Source: Candidatus Liminaster caballi (GTDB lineage Bacteria > Bacteroidota > Bacteroidia > Bacteroidales > UBA3663). From it: DNA of 64,000 bases. Both the position numbers and the translations under genes were made by a program. Positions 49,754 to 59,043 of the stretch are shown here, piece by piece; positions within the stretch are counted from its first letter, which is position 1; each line of letters starts with the position of its first letter. The notes under the pieces were generated by a model, which was not told where the DNA came from, ran no database searches, and saw only the letters and a program-made list of their open reading frames with translations. The stretch covers positions 1 through 64,000 of the forward strand of contig JAGHUA010000003.1 of assembly GCA_018065085.1 (NCBI GenBank), in the 5' to 3' direction.

Positions 49754-51820
49754 TTAGAGAAGTTCCTGCGAACGCTTGATGAACTTGGCCAAAGCCTCGC
49801 CGCGAAGCATGCCGCCTTCGAGCAGGGCGAGGTCAATGAGCTGGCGCAGGGTCACGTCTGTCACGGCGTACTTGCCAACGGCTTCCTTCTCCTTGGCCTT
49901 GAGTCCCTCTACGTCCTTGCGCAGAGAGTCGAGCAGCGAGTCCTTGTCCTGTGGGAATTCGCCTGCCTTGGCCTTGTACTTCTCTTCCTCCAGCGGCTTG
50001 ATCTGAGCCTCCTTGTCGCTGATCTCAGTGGCGAGAGGCGAGAGCTCGGCGTTGAGGGCCGACTTGGCAGCGTCGAAGATCTTCTTGACTGTCGGAGCCT
50101 CGGTATTGACGATGAGCGTGTATTGGTCAGGCATCTGGCCATAGAAGCTCATACCGCCGCCCTGCAGGTGGTTCATCTCCTTCATGCGGCGCATCCACTC
50201 GTTCTGTGACACCATGACGGGCTTGTCGTTCTCCTCCATTGCCTGGAAATCGACAGTCCATTCCACCTTCTTGCCGTCAGCACCGCAGGTGTCCGGAATC
50301 TGGCTCTGGAACAGGGTGTTGTTGGCACGGCGTTCGCCCTCGCTGAATTCCACCTTCTTCTGGTCGGCCTTCTTGATGAGGTTGTTCAATGTGTCGGCGT
50401 CGATGCGGCTGAAGTGGCATTTCTCCTGCTTCTGCTCCTGCTGGTTCATCCATGGAGTGTCGAGCTGTCCGCCTGTCTCGATGACGTCATATCCCTTCTG
50501 GCGTGCAGCCTCGATATAAGAGTACTGAGCCACCTTGTCGTCGGTGTAGAGATAGCAGAGCTGACCGTCCTTGTCTGTCTGGTTGCCCTCGACGAGCTTG
50601 CGGTATTCCTCGGCGGTGTAGTAGTTGCCCTCGGTGTTCTTGATCAATGCAAAGTTGATGGCCTTGTCATAGAACTTATCTTCGCTCAGCATGCCATACT
50701 GGATGAAGATCTTGAGGTCGTCCCACTTCTCCTCATACTTCTGGCGGTCCTCGTTGAAGATCTCCAGCAGGCGGTCAGCCACCTTCTTGGTGATGTAGCC
50801 CGAGATCTTCTTGACGTTCTGATCTGACTGGAGGTACGAACGGCTTACGTTCAATGGGATATCCGGTGAGTCGATGACACCGTGGAGCAGCATCATGAAC
50901 TCAGGAACGACGCCCTCCACCTGGTCGGTGACAAACACCTGGTTGCAGTAGAGCTGGATGCGGTCGCGACGGAACTCGTTGTTCTCGATCTTAGGGAAGT
51001 AGAGCACGCCGGTGAGGTTGAACGGATAGTCCACGTTGAGGTGGATCCAGAACAGCGGATCCGGAGCCATAGGGTAGAGGTCATGATAGAAGTTCAGATA
51101 GTCCTCGTCCTTGAGGTCGGATGGCTGGCGTGTCCAGAGAGGGCTTACCTCGTTGATCTGGTTGTCCTCGTCGGTGTCAACCTCCTTGCCGTCCTTCCAC
51201 TCGGTCTTCTTGCCGAACACCACAGGCACAGGCAGGTACTTGCAGTACTTCTTGAGCAGGCCCTCAATGGTCGATTTGAGCGAGAAGTTAGCCTTGTTCT
51301 CGTCGTCGAGCCAGAGGATGATGTCCGTACCGTTCTCTGTGCGCTCGGCATCATCCATTGTGAACTCGGTGTTGCCCTCGCAGCTCCAGCGTGTGGCAGG
51401 AGCGTCCTTATATGACTTTGACACGATCTCCACCTTCTTTGCCACCATGAAGGCCGAGTAGAAACCGAGGCCGAAGTGACCGATGATCGATGCGCCGTCG
51501 TTCTTGTACTTCTCAAGGAACTCGGTTGCGCCCGAGAAGGCAATCTGGTTGATGTATTTGTCGATCTCCTCGGCTGTCATGCCGATGCCGTTGTCGCTCA
51601 CGGTCAGTGTGCCTGCCTCCGGGTCGATGCTGACGCTCACCTTGAGGCCGTCTGTGCTGCCCTGATATTCGCCGGCGCGTGCCAGAGTCTTGAGCTTCTG
51701 TGTGGCGTCAACTGCATTGCTGACCAGCTCGCGGAGGAAGATCTCGTGGTCGCTGTAGAGGAACTTCTTGATTACCGGAAAGATGTTTTCCGATGTTACA
51801 TTGATTGAACCTGTTTTCAT
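49754..51820 (-). CDS. htpG: HSP90-family chaperone HtpG
   Basis: 688 residues. ATP-dependent chaperone, cytoplasmic dimer. N-terminal GHKL ATPase: FLRELVSNAVDATQKL (Asn for Mg), VSDNGIGM and GHFGLGFYSAFMVAKK. Middle domain with the catalytic Arg region (DSPDIPLNVSRSYLQSD). C-terminal dimerisation part. Slightly longer than E. coli HtpG (624), as usual for Bacteroidetes. A terminator follows. The 392-base gap upstream, shared with trmB, is AT-rich and holds no gene. Confidence 0.97.
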   Translation of the reverse strand: MKTGSINVTSENIFPVIKKFLYSDHEIFLRELVSNAVDATQKLKTLARAGEYQGSTDGLKVSVSIDPEAGTLTVSDNGIGMTAEEIDKYINQIAFSGATEFLEKYKNDGASIIGHFGLGFYSAFMVAKKVEIVSKSYKDAPATRWSCEGNTEFTMDDAERTENGTDIILWLDDENKANFSLKSTIEGLLKKYCKYLPVPVVFGKKTEWKDGKEVDTDEDNQINEVSPLWTRQPSDLKDEDYLNFYHDLYPMAPDPLFWIHLNVDYPFNLTGVLYFPKIENNEFRRDRIQLYCNQVFVTDQVEGVVPEFMMLLHGVIDSPDIPLNVSRSYLQSDQNVKKISGYITKKVADRLLEIFNEDRQKYEEKWDDLKIFIQYGMLSEDKFYDKAINFALIKNTEGNYYTAEEYRKLVEGNQTDKDGQLCYLYTDDKVAQYSYIEAARQKGYDVIETGGQLDTPWMNQQEQKQEKCHFSRIDADTLNNLIKKADQKKVEFSEGERRANNTLFQSQIPDTCGADGKKVEWTVDFQAMEENDKPVMVSQNEWMRRMKEMNHLQGGGMSFYGQMPDQYTLIVNTEAPTVKKIFDAAKSALNAELSPLATEISDKEAQIKPLEEEKYKAKAGEFPQDKDSLLDSLRKDVEGLKAKEKEAVGKYAVTDVTLRQLIDLALLEGGMLRGEALAKFIKRSQELL

Positions 51821-52041
51821 GTCTTTCTTTTATTTATATGTTTATCGATAATTTTTGTGTTCAGATGTGCTGCGGCAGTGTTTTGCCGTGCGCACACCCA
51901 GTCATGCAACAAATTTCATGCCAACATTTGTGCCCGTGACAAATTGGCATTGGTTGTGACAATATTGTAGCATTGTAATGTAAACGAATGTTAAAAATTA
52001 GTTATTGCAATGGATTGCGCATAATATTTCTTTAAATAAAA

Positions 52042-52073
52042 TTTGGCAATTAGGCAAAAATGGCTTACCTTTG
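52042..52073 (+). promoter_or_regulatory. Promoter of the trmB-mrp-ansA operon
   Basis: TTTG, 20 bases, TACCTTTG: perfect consensus. The leader then carries ACCTTAAA three times (52078, 52105, 52128) before the trmB ATG at 52213, possible regulator sites or coincidence. Confidence 0.75.
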
Positions 52074-52212
52074 CACCACCTTAAATACATAACCATAACA
52101 CGATACCTTAAAGTAAACATTTGGGTTACCTTAAATCTAATACCATGTAAACATAAGTTATCAAAATCATTTCAAGGCATGAGAATGTCGCACGATAAAT
52201 GACAATCATTAC

Positions 52213-52992
52213 ATGGGAAAGAAGAATAAACTGATGAAATTCGACGACATGGCAGGTTACGCCAATGTCTTCCAATATTGTTTCGAAGAGTTGCAGGACG
52301 GTGGGTTTCCCCTCCGTGGTCAGTGGCATAGCCAGTACTTCCACAACGACAATCCGATAGTCATCGAACTGGGTTGCGGCAAGGGCGAATACACCGTTGG
52401 CCTTGCCCAGCGCTATCCCGACAAGAACTTCATAGGTTTCGACATCAAGGGCGCACGTATGTGGACGGGTGCTACGCAGGCCTTGGACGAAGGTCTCAGC
52501 AACGTGGCTTTTGTCCGCACCCGCATTGAGCTCATCACGCATTTCTTTGCGCCTGGCGAGGTGAGCGAGATCTGGATTACGTTTGCCGACCCTCAGATGA
52601 AGAAAGTCAACAAGCGTCTCACCTGCTCTCTGTTCATGCAGCGCTATCTTCAGATACTTGCTCCTGCCGGCGTCGTTCACCTCAAGACCGACTCGAACTT
52701 CCTCTTCACCTACACCGAGGAGATGGCACGTGTCAACGCTCTGCCGGTGCTCACTTCCACGCGCGATCTATATAAAGATAATGACTTTGCGTCGGCCGAG
52801 ATTGTCGAGGCGCTCCGAGGCATACGCACCTACTACGAAAGTCAGTGGCTGGCACGCGGCATCGACATCAAGTATCTCGCCTTCCGTCCCGAATCTCGCG
52901 ACCAATGGATCGAACCTGAGGTTGAGATCGAACTCGACTCATACCGTTCGTTCGGACGCGATAAGAGAAGTGCGTTGAATATGCACGTATAG
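52213..52992 (+). CDS. trmB: tRNA (guanine-N7-)-methyltransferase
   Basis: 259 residues. Methylates G46 of tRNA with SAM. Motif I IELGCGKGEYTVGLAQRYPD; post-I FIGFDIKGARMW; the family motif ITFADPQMKKVNKRL in place of the usual PDPW.K..H; and HLKTDSNFLFTYT. The Bacteroidetes form is a little longer than E. coli TrmB. The 111 bases to mrp hold a C/G-rich hairpin (CCCCTCC-GCAA-GGGAGGGG) and no gene. Confidence 0.92.
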   Translation: MGKKNKLMKFDDMAGYANVFQYCFEELQDGGFPLRGQWHSQYFHNDNPIVIELGCGKGEYTVGLAQRYPDKNFIGFDIKGARMWTGATQALDEGLSNVAFVRTRIELITHFFAPGEVSEIWITFADPQMKKVNKRLTCSLFMQRYLQILAPAGVVHLKTDSNFLFTYTEEMARVNALPVLTSTRDLYKDNDFASAEIVEALRGIRTYYESQWLARGIDIKYLAFRPESRDQWIEPEVEIELDSYRSFGRDKRSALNMHV

Positions 52993-53103
52993 ACAGACCC
53001 TCCCCCAGCCCCTCCGCAAGGGAGGGGAGTGAATAGCTCAGTTGGGACGAGTAAGAATCCATACAATCCGTTGAATCCGTGTTCAAAATAGAAATAATAA
53101 AAT

Positions 53104-54216
53104 ATGGCACTATATCCAAAACTCATAACCGATGCCCTGACACAGGTAATCTACCCGGGCACAAAGAAGAATGTCATCGAGAGTGAGATGCTCGCAGGCG
53201 ATGTCCGCATCGATGGCGAGAAAGTAAGCTTCACCCTCGTGTTCGACAAGGAGAGCGACCCGTTCATGAAATCGGTGGTCAAGGCTGCCGAGGCTAACAT
53301 CAAGTATGCATGCCAGCAGGTGGGCGAACCGGTCGAGGTCGAGATTCACACCAGTGCCCGACAGGCTCCGCGCCCTGAACCCGACAAGTTCCTGCCAGGC
53401 GTAAAGAACGTCATCGCCGTTGCCTCGGGCAAGGGAGGCGTGGGCAAGAGCACCGTGTCGGCCAATCTCGCCGTCGGACTTGCCATGCTCGGCTATAAGG
53501 TGGGCTTGCTCGATGCCGATGTGTTCGGCCCTTCCATGCCAAAGATGTTCCAGCTCGAAGGTTTCCAGCCATACGCCGAGCACATTGACGGACGCGACCT
53601 CCTCGTGCCTGCCGAACAGTATGGCGTCAAGATCCTGAGCGTCGGATTCTTTGTCGATCCTAACAATGCCACCATCTGGCGCGGCAGCATGGCGTCGAGT
53701 GCCATCAAGCAGTTTATCGGCGACGCCAACTGGGGCGAGCTCGACTTCCTGCTCATCGACATGCCACCGGGCACCAGCGACATCCACCTCACCATCGTCC
53801 AGAACCTCTCGCTCACAGGCGCCGTGGTTGTCTCAACGCCTCAGCAGGTGGCGCTCGCCGACGCTCGCAAGGGCATCGACATGTTCCTCAACGAGAAGAT
53901 CAACGTGCCTGTGCTCGGCTTGGTCGAGAACATGGCATGGTTCACCCCGGCCGAACTTCCTCAGAACCGCTACTACCTCTTCGGGCGTGAGGGCGTCAAG
54001 CAACTGGCCGAGGAGATGAACGTGCCTCTGCTCGCACAGATTCCTGTCGTTCAAGGCATTTGCGAGAGTGGCGACCAGGGTTCGCCTATCGTGCTCAACT
54101 ATGATTCGATGGTCGGACAGTCGTTCCTCAGCCTTGCCCAGGCCGTCGTAACCCAAACTAACCTACGCAATGCAAACCAGCCCCGTACACAACGTGTTCG
54201 CACTGACGCCAAGTAA
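53104..54216 (+). CDS. mrp: Mrp/ApbC iron-sulfur carrier ATPase
   Basis: 370 residues. Carries and transfers Fe-S clusters. N-terminal DUF59 (MIP18-like) about 1-90. P-loop IAVASGKGGVGKSTVSANLA near residue 99 (deviant Walker A) and DADVFGPSMPKMF. The C-terminal part has FLLIDMPPGTSDIHLTIVQN. The usual CxxC cluster site is not evident, as in part of the family. Overlaps ansA by 47 bases, so the two are translationally linked. Confidence 0.93.
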   Translation: MALYPKLITDALTQVIYPGTKKNVIESEMLAGDVRIDGEKVSFTLVFDKESDPFMKSVVKAAEANIKYACQQVGEPVEVEIHTSARQAPRPEPDKFLPGVKNVIAVASGKGGVGKSTVSANLAVGLAMLGYKVGLLDADVFGPSMPKMFQLEGFQPYAEHIDGRDLLVPAEQYGVKILSVGFFVDPNNATIWRGSMASSAIKQFIGDANWGELDFLLIDMPPGTSDIHLTIVQNLSLTGAVVVSTPQQVALADARKGIDMFLNEKINVPVLGLVENMAWFTPAELPQNRYYLFGREGVKQLAEEMNVPLLAQIPVVQGICESGDQGSPIVLNYDSMVGQSFLSLAQAVVTQTNLRNANQPRTQRVRTDAK

Positions 54217-55252
54217 GGCTCCGACCCTTCCGCGAGTGCTGCTCATCTATACCGGTGGAACCATCGGCATGGTGCGCAACCCCCAGACGGGCGTTCACGA
54301 GCCGCTCAACTTCGAGCATCTTGTCAGCCATGTGCCCGAGCTTTCGCAGATCAAGGTTGCCGTCTCGACCATCCAGTTCGAGCAGCCTATTGACTCGTCG
54401 AACATGACGCCGCATCATTGGGCAATGATTGCCCGCATCATAGTCGAAAACTATGAGAAGTACGACGGCTTTGTCGTGCTCCACGGCACCGACACCATGG
54501 CCTACACAGCCTCTGCGCTCAGCTACATGCTCGACAATCTGCAGAAACCTGTCATCCTGACCGGCTCTCAGCTGCCCATCGGTGTGTTGCGTACCGATGG
54601 CAAGGAAAACCTCATCACCGCCATCGAGATGGCTGCCGATCACGACCGCATCGGACAGCCGATGGTGCCTGAGGTGTGCGTCTATTTCCAGTCGAAACTC
54701 CTGCGCGGCAACCGTTCGAAGAAGCTCAGCGCCGAGGAGTTCAATGCTTTCCGTTCGCCCAACTATCCTGCGCTTGCCGAAATCGGCGTGCACATCACCT
54801 ACGCCCATCATCACATCAACTATCCGCGCGAACATAACACTCCGTTGCGTCCGCGCTACAGTTTCTGCACCGACGTGGTGATGCTCAAGCTCTTCCCTGG
54901 CATCTCGCAGATGATGGTCCATTCCGTGCTTGCCATCCCAAGCCTCCGAGGTGTGGTGCTTGAGACTTTCGGCGCTGGCAATGCCATGACCGAATCATGG
55001 TTCCTCGATGAGATTGCTTCCGCAGTGCGCCGGGGTGTGGTGGTGATCAATGTGACGCAATGCATCGACGGCATGGTTGAGATGAGCACTTACGATACGG
55101 GCAACCGGCTCAACAAAGCTGGCGTGATAAGCGCCGGCGACATGACCACGGAGGCCACCATCACCAAACTCATGTTCCTGCTCGGTCAGGGACAGTCGCA
55201 GGAGGAGGTCGGAAAGAACATGCTCACTTCCATCGCCGGCGAGATTGACTGA
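54170..55252 (+). CDS. ansA: L-asparaginase (type I, cytoplasmic)
   Basis: 360 residues. Hydrolyses asparagine to aspartate and ammonia. Catalytic Thr motifs are VLLIYTGGTIGM near the N-terminus and VVLHGTDTMAYTASALSYML near residue 105, followed by KPVILTGSQLPI. No signal peptide, so cytoplasmic. The ATG lies within the last codons of mrp. After the stop begins the 42-bp array. Confidence 0.93.
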   Translation: MQTSPVHNVFALTPSKAPTLPRVLLIYTGGTIGMVRNPQTGVHEPLNFEHLVSHVPELSQIKVAVSTIQFEQPIDSSNMTPHHWAMIARIIVENYEKYDGFVVLHGTDTMAYTASALSYMLDNLQKPVILTGSQLPIGVLRTDGKENLITAIEMAADHDRIGQPMVPEVCVYFQSKLLRGNRSKKLSAEEFNAFRSPNYPALAEIGVHITYAHHHINYPREHNTPLRPRYSFCTDVVMLKLFPGISQMMVHSVLAIPSLRGVVLETFGAGNAMTESWFLDEIASAVRRGVVVINVTQCIDGMVEMSTYDTGNRLNKAGVISAGDMTTEATITKLMFLLGQGQSQEEVGKNMLTSIAGEID

Positions 55253-55269
55253 AAAACTGTTTTTGGTTA

Positions 55270-55720
55270 GTACTAAGACTTGGGAGCTAACAAAAAAAAG
55301 TTTGGCGGTTAGACTTAAGAGTTGGGAAGTCGTCAGAACATTGTTCCGAGGATTTGCCAAGACTTGGGAAGTCGCCAGAACATTGTTCTGAGCATTTCCT
55401 AAAACCTTGGAAGTCGTCAGAACATTGTTCTCAGCATTTCCAGGAACCTGGAAGTCGTCAGAACATTGTTCCCAGCATTTCCAGAAAGCTGGAAATCCAA
55501 AACAAACTTTCGGCAGCATTTCCTAAGAGTTGGGAAGTCCAAATGAAACTTTTGTCAGCATTTCCTAAGAGTTGGGAAGTCCAAACAAAACTTTTGTTAG
55601 CATTTCCTAAGAGTTGGGAAGTCCAAACAAAACTTTTGTTAGCATTTCCTAAGACCTGGGAAGTCCAAATGAAACTTTTGTTAGCATTTCCTAAGACCTG
55701 GGAAGTCCAAATGAAAGTTT
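55270..55720. repeat. 42-bp tandem repeat array with internal dyads
   Basis: About ten units of 41-42 bases in two families. Family A has AGAACATTGTTCT; family B has AACAAAACTTTTGTT at the same place. Both are near-perfect palindromes although the bases differ. A second dyad, TTTCC...GGAA, lies at every unit border, in two cases extended (TTCCAGG-AA-CCTGGAA; ATTTCCAG-AAAG-CTGGAAAT). A 14-residue repeat ORF (55354-55797) is a by-product of the unit length. No spacer variation, so not a CRISPR. Confidence 0.9.
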
Positions 55721-55747
55721 TTCATGCTGTACGGTTAAAACAATTAA

Positions 55748-55847
55748 TGAACTGTAATTCGTGGATAATTCATGGCAATTCGTGTTCAAAATATTAAATA
55801 TTGCCTGCGGCGCAACATAAATTTACCATTGTCCACGAATCAGTTCA
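55748..55847. repeat. Long inverted repeat downstream of the array
   Basis: TGAACTGTAATTCGTGGA (55748-55765) matches the reverse of TCCACGAATCAGTTCA (55832-55847) with a 2-base bulge. About 66 bases lie between. It may be a folded RNA end or a small mobile-element remnant. The remaining bases up to 56021 are AT-rich with no gene. Confidence 0.6.
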
Positions 55848-56021
55848 TAAATTATTTCATCCCTACAGGTCGAAAGGTTTTCCCGATATTTCTGTCCTTT
55901 CGGCAAGCCCTTTCTTTATTTAAATATGCGTAGTATTAGCATAGAAAAGTTAGAAAAACGGCATGTTTTTATAGGTCTTCGTGCCTGTTTGTTATCTTTT
56001 TGTTACTTTTTCGGCCCTTTA

Positions 56022-56053
56022 TTTGTTGATATAATAAATTTTTACTAACTTTG
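56022..56053 (+). promoter_or_regulatory. Promoter of the secreted Big2 protein gene
   Basis: TTTG, 20 bases, TAACTTTG: perfect consensus. The start is about 40 bases before the ATG at 56101, with an AT-rich leader. Confidence 0.75.
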
Positions 56054-56100
56054 CGCACGTTTTTAGAAATCTATATTCATAACAAATAAATATTTATCTC

Positions 56101-58065
56101 ATGAAAAAACTATTATTAACTTTGCTCGTTGCTGTGATGAGTATTACGGCGTGGGCGCAAGATCCAGATTGGAGTGTGACTTCTTTCAGTGGTTCAATTT
56201 CCTCCAATTCAACAACTATCAACGAAGCCACATGGACATTGTCAGACATGACTACGGGTGCTGGTACTCCTGCATGGACTGTCAGCAGCAGCAAATGGAA
56301 GTTTGGAAGTAGTAAGACTGTCTTCTGGAGTGAATACACACTCTCAACAAATAAGTTTAATTCTTACAACATCACTAAAGTACAAGTTGGTTGCTATGAT
56401 AATGGTGGTACTGAAAGTTCCGTTACAGTTAAACAAGGCTCTATAACCATCGGTTCTGCGACTGTATCGACAACAACTACATCAAACGTTGAGACATTGA
56501 ACGAAGCCCAAGGAGAGGGTGGTGCCTTACAGATTACCTTTACTTCAACCAAGCAAGCTTCTTATATCACATCTATCAAAGTGTGGTACACTTTAGGTGG
56601 TGATGCAGTTCATGTGGAGAGTGTCACTCTAGATCAGCACAACCTCGTTGTCATGGAATCAAAGTCTGCTACTCTTACTGCCACTGTTGCTCCTGTTAAT
56701 GCAACAAATCAGAATGTAGCCTGGAGTTCAAGCAACACAGATGTTGCTACTGTTGATGGAGGTGTTGTAAAAGGTAAAAGCGAAGGCACCGCAACGATTA
56801 CAGTAACCACTTCCGATGGAAGTTTTACTGACCAATGTTTAGTAACCGTTACACCAAAGGAAGCACCAGCCGGTTCAGTTTTTTATGAGTCGTTCGACCA
56901 ATTGGAAGGTTCTGGTGGTAATGATGATGTTTGGTCAGGTATATCTGGAACATATGCATGGGAAACAGAAGTTTGCGATAACGAAGGTTGGACTACAGAG
57001 GGTACAATGAACAAGGGTGCTCAGTGTGCTTCTATTCGCAAAGGTACTTCTGGAGGCAAGAACATAGCTTCCGGCCTTACAACTCCTGCTATCGGTGTTG
57101 CTGGTAATGGTAATATCACATTCAACGCACAGTCTTGGGGTACTGATACTGGTGACTTCTATGTCGACATTGTTGGCGGCGGCACGTTCTTGCCAGCATC
57201 AGGTGTCACTCTTTCAAACAGCAACAAAACCGCAAAGGTGACATTAACTAAGAAGAGCGAGTGGGGCGATTATGATCTCTCATTCATTGGTCTTACTGCA
57301 AATAGCAAGTTCCGTTTCTACATGGCAGCAGGCAAGCGTGGATTCCTTGACGAAGTTGCAATTTTCGTAACACCATCTAATGAAGGCACCCTTGACTTCG
57401 CAGCAGAAGATGGAGCCGGTTCTGGCGATTATTATGCAACATTCAGCAGCACTCGCAATGTTGTTATGCCAGCAACGCCAGATGCTAACACTGTGATTGC
57501 AGTATATGCGCTTGCTGCTGATGGTTCTGGATTGTCATTCGTTGACTTCGATGTCGATTTTGACAACACTGATTCAAATGGTGATATCATCATTCCTGCA
57601 AATACTGGTGTTCTGGTTTATGCAATTACAACTAATCCGTCTGCGCCATCTGTAACTTACAGTTATACAGAGGAGACAGGTTCAGGTTATGACCCAGAGT
57701 TCAACCTCCTTCGTCCTGCTTCAGTTGCTATGGAGGGTGACTTTAAGTTCTACAAGCTGGCTTACGATGACTACACCAATAAGACTGGTCTTGGCTTCTA
57801 CTGGGGCGCAGCAGATGGCGCAGCATTCACAGCTAAGGCTGGCGGTGCTTATCTCGCAGTTCCTACTTCAAGTTCAGCAAGCCTGATGCGTGGCTTCAGC
57901 TTCGACGACATCAACGGATCGGAGACTGCCATCGAGGAAGTTGCCATCGAGAGCGTAGAGCAGACCACATCGGCATACAGCCTCACAGGTCAGCGCGTAG
58001 AGAAGGTGATGAACAATGGTCTCTACATCGTGGGTGGCGAGGTTAAGTACATGCGTGTTAAGTAA
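56101..58065 (+). CDS. Secreted protein with Big2 domain and C-terminal tail motif
   Basis: 654 residues. Signal peptide MKKLLLTLLVAVMSITAWAQ, cleaved after AQ. Residues about 25-170 are a beta domain. A Big2 (Ig-like) domain spans about 177-255 (VESVTLDQHNLVVMESKSAT, VAWSSSNTDVATVDGGVVKG). A jelly-roll-like region follows (about 260-440). The end TTSAYSLTGQRVEKVMNNGL then YIVGG matches the C-terminal tail of Bacteroidales exported proteins. Base composition is AT-richer than that of neighbouring genes. Likely surface or secreted; no catalytic residue identified. Confidence 0.85.
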   Translation: MKKLLLTLLVAVMSITAWAQDPDWSVTSFSGSISSNSTTINEATWTLSDMTTGAGTPAWTVSSSKWKFGSSKTVFWSEYTLSTNKFNSYNITKVQVGCYDNGGTESSVTVKQGSITIGSATVSTTTTSNVETLNEAQGEGGALQITFTSTKQASYITSIKVWYTLGGDAVHVESVTLDQHNLVVMESKSATLTATVAPVNATNQNVAWSSSNTDVATVDGGVVKGKSEGTATITVTTSDGSFTDQCLVTVTPKEAPAGSVFYESFDQLEGSGGNDDVWSGISGTYAWETEVCDNEGWTTEGTMNKGAQCASIRKGTSGGKNIASGLTTPAIGVAGNGNITFNAQSWGTDTGDFYVDIVGGGTFLPASGVTLSNSNKTAKVTLTKKSEWGDYDLSFIGLTANSKFRFYMAAGKRGFLDEVAIFVTPSNEGTLDFAAEDGAGSGDYYATFSSTRNVVMPATPDANTVIAVYALAADGSGLSFVDFDVDFDNTDSNGDIIIPANTGVLVYAITTNPSAPSVTYSYTEETGSGYDPEFNLLRPASVAMEGDFKFYKLAYDDYTNKTGLGFYWGAADGAAFTAKAGGAYLAVPTSSSASLMRGFSFDDINGSETAIEEVAIESVEQTTSAYSLTGQRVEKVMNNGLYIVGGEVKYMRVK

Positions 58066-58098
58066 TAAGAGAAGTAACTTTATAATTGAAAACGAAAT

Positions 58099-58266
58099 AT
58101 GAAAAAGTATGTTGCGCCAACCATCAACGTGGTGGAACTTGAGGTAGAAGGCCTTATCGCACTTTCCGGTGGCGGTAAGCACGATAGCCTTCCAGGCAAT
58201 GATAACCCAGGTAACAACTTCGCTCCATCACAGCGTGGCGGTGACTGGGCTGATTACGAACAGTAA
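58099..58266 (+). CDS. Short peptide of the Prevotella 'MKKYxxPxxxVxEL' type (not in ORF track)
   Basis: 55 residues: MKKYVAPTINVVELEVEGLI, then ALSGGGKHDSLPGND and a Gly/Asn/Asp/Gln-rich tail ending DWADYEQ. I recall many such short genes in Prevotella-like genomes, with a conserved Lys/Tyr/Pro...Val.Glu-Leu start, a small hydrophobic turn and a variable polar end. It lies 33 bases after the secreted protein gene and six before birA, in one orientation. The layout (conserved leader, variable tail) is like a precursor peptide, but no processing enzyme is adjacent. Function unknown. Confidence 0.65.
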   Translation: MKKYVAPTINVVELEVEGLIALSGGGKHDSLPGNDNPGNNFAPSQRGGDWADYEQ

Positions 58267-58272
58267 TCTTGC

Positions 58273-59043
58273 ATGACTAAAATACATTTGGACGAAATCC
58301 AATCGACCAACACATGGCTGCTCGAAGCACTTGCTGACGGGCAGCCTTTGGTCGATAGAACCGTGGTGTGGACCAAGCGCCAGACCGCAGGGCGCGGACA
58401 GGTGGGCAACACATGGGAAGCCGAGCCGGACAAGAACATCTCGTTCTCGGTGTTGCTTAGACCCTCGTTCCTGCATCCTCGCGAACAGTTTGTGATCAGC
58501 GAACTGACCGCGCTCTCGGTATGCGAGACCGTGGCATTGATGACACCCAAGCCTGTCAAGATCAAGTGGCCCAACGATATTTATGTGGGCGATGACAAAC
58601 TTGCCGGCATATTGATAGAGAACAGCCTGCAGGGAATGACCATCTGCCACAGCGTCATCGGTGTGGGCATCAACGTCAATCAGGAACGATGGGTGGGCAA
58701 TGCGCCTAACCCGACGTCGCTCAAACTGGTGCTGGGCGAGGAACTTGACCCAGAGGAGGTGCTCGACATGGTGACACAGCGCATCGGCATGTATTACCGC
58801 ATGCTGGAGCAGGACAAGGAGAAGGCCACTGCCGAGATACACAACTGGTTCTGCCAGCGCCTGTATCGCAGCAACGGATTTCATCCATACGTAGATGCAC
58901 AGACGGGCGAGAGCTTTGAGGCAAGGCTGCAGGGAGTGGACCATACGGGTCATCTGCACCTGTTGCCAGCCGATGGCGGAGAGAGAGCATATGGATTTAA
59001 GGAAGTGCGGTTTGTGCTTCCTTGCGGAGTGACAAAAGAATAA
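58273..59043 (+). CDS. birA: Biotin-[acetyl-CoA-carboxylase] ligase
   Basis: 256 residues. Attaches biotin to carrier proteins. TKRQTAGRGQVGNTW is the biotinyl-AMP loop (GRGxxG), and PVKIKWPNDIYVGDDKLAGI is the central motif with the catalytic Lys. IGVGINVNQ follows. No N-terminal HTH, so an enzyme only and not a repressor. Its stop overlaps the tadA start (TAATG). Confidence 0.93.
   Translation: MTKIHLDEIQSTNTWLLEALADGQPLVDRTVVWTKRQTAGRGQVGNTWEAEPDKNISFSVLLRPSFLHPREQFVISELTALSVCETVALMTPKPVKIKWPNDIYVGDDKLAGILIENSLQGMTICHSVIGVGINVNQERWVGNAPNPTSLKLVLGEELDPEEVLDMVTQRIGMYYRMLEQDKEKATAEIHNWFCQRLYRSNGFHPYVDAQTGESFEARLQGVDHTGHLHLLPADGGERAYGFKEVRFVLPCGVTKE

Noticed and set aside
52126-52680. Minus-strand 184-aa ORF opposite trmB
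   Set aside because: Shadow of trmB, which has clear SAM-methyltransferase motifs and a consensus promoter.
55270-55720. CRISPR array
   Set aside because: Units are contiguous and vary gradually; there are no unique spacers and no cas genes.
55354-55797. Plus-strand ORF with 14-residue repeats
   Set aside because: Arises because the unit is 42 bases long; the opposite strand is open too, and base changes keep dyads rather than amino acids.
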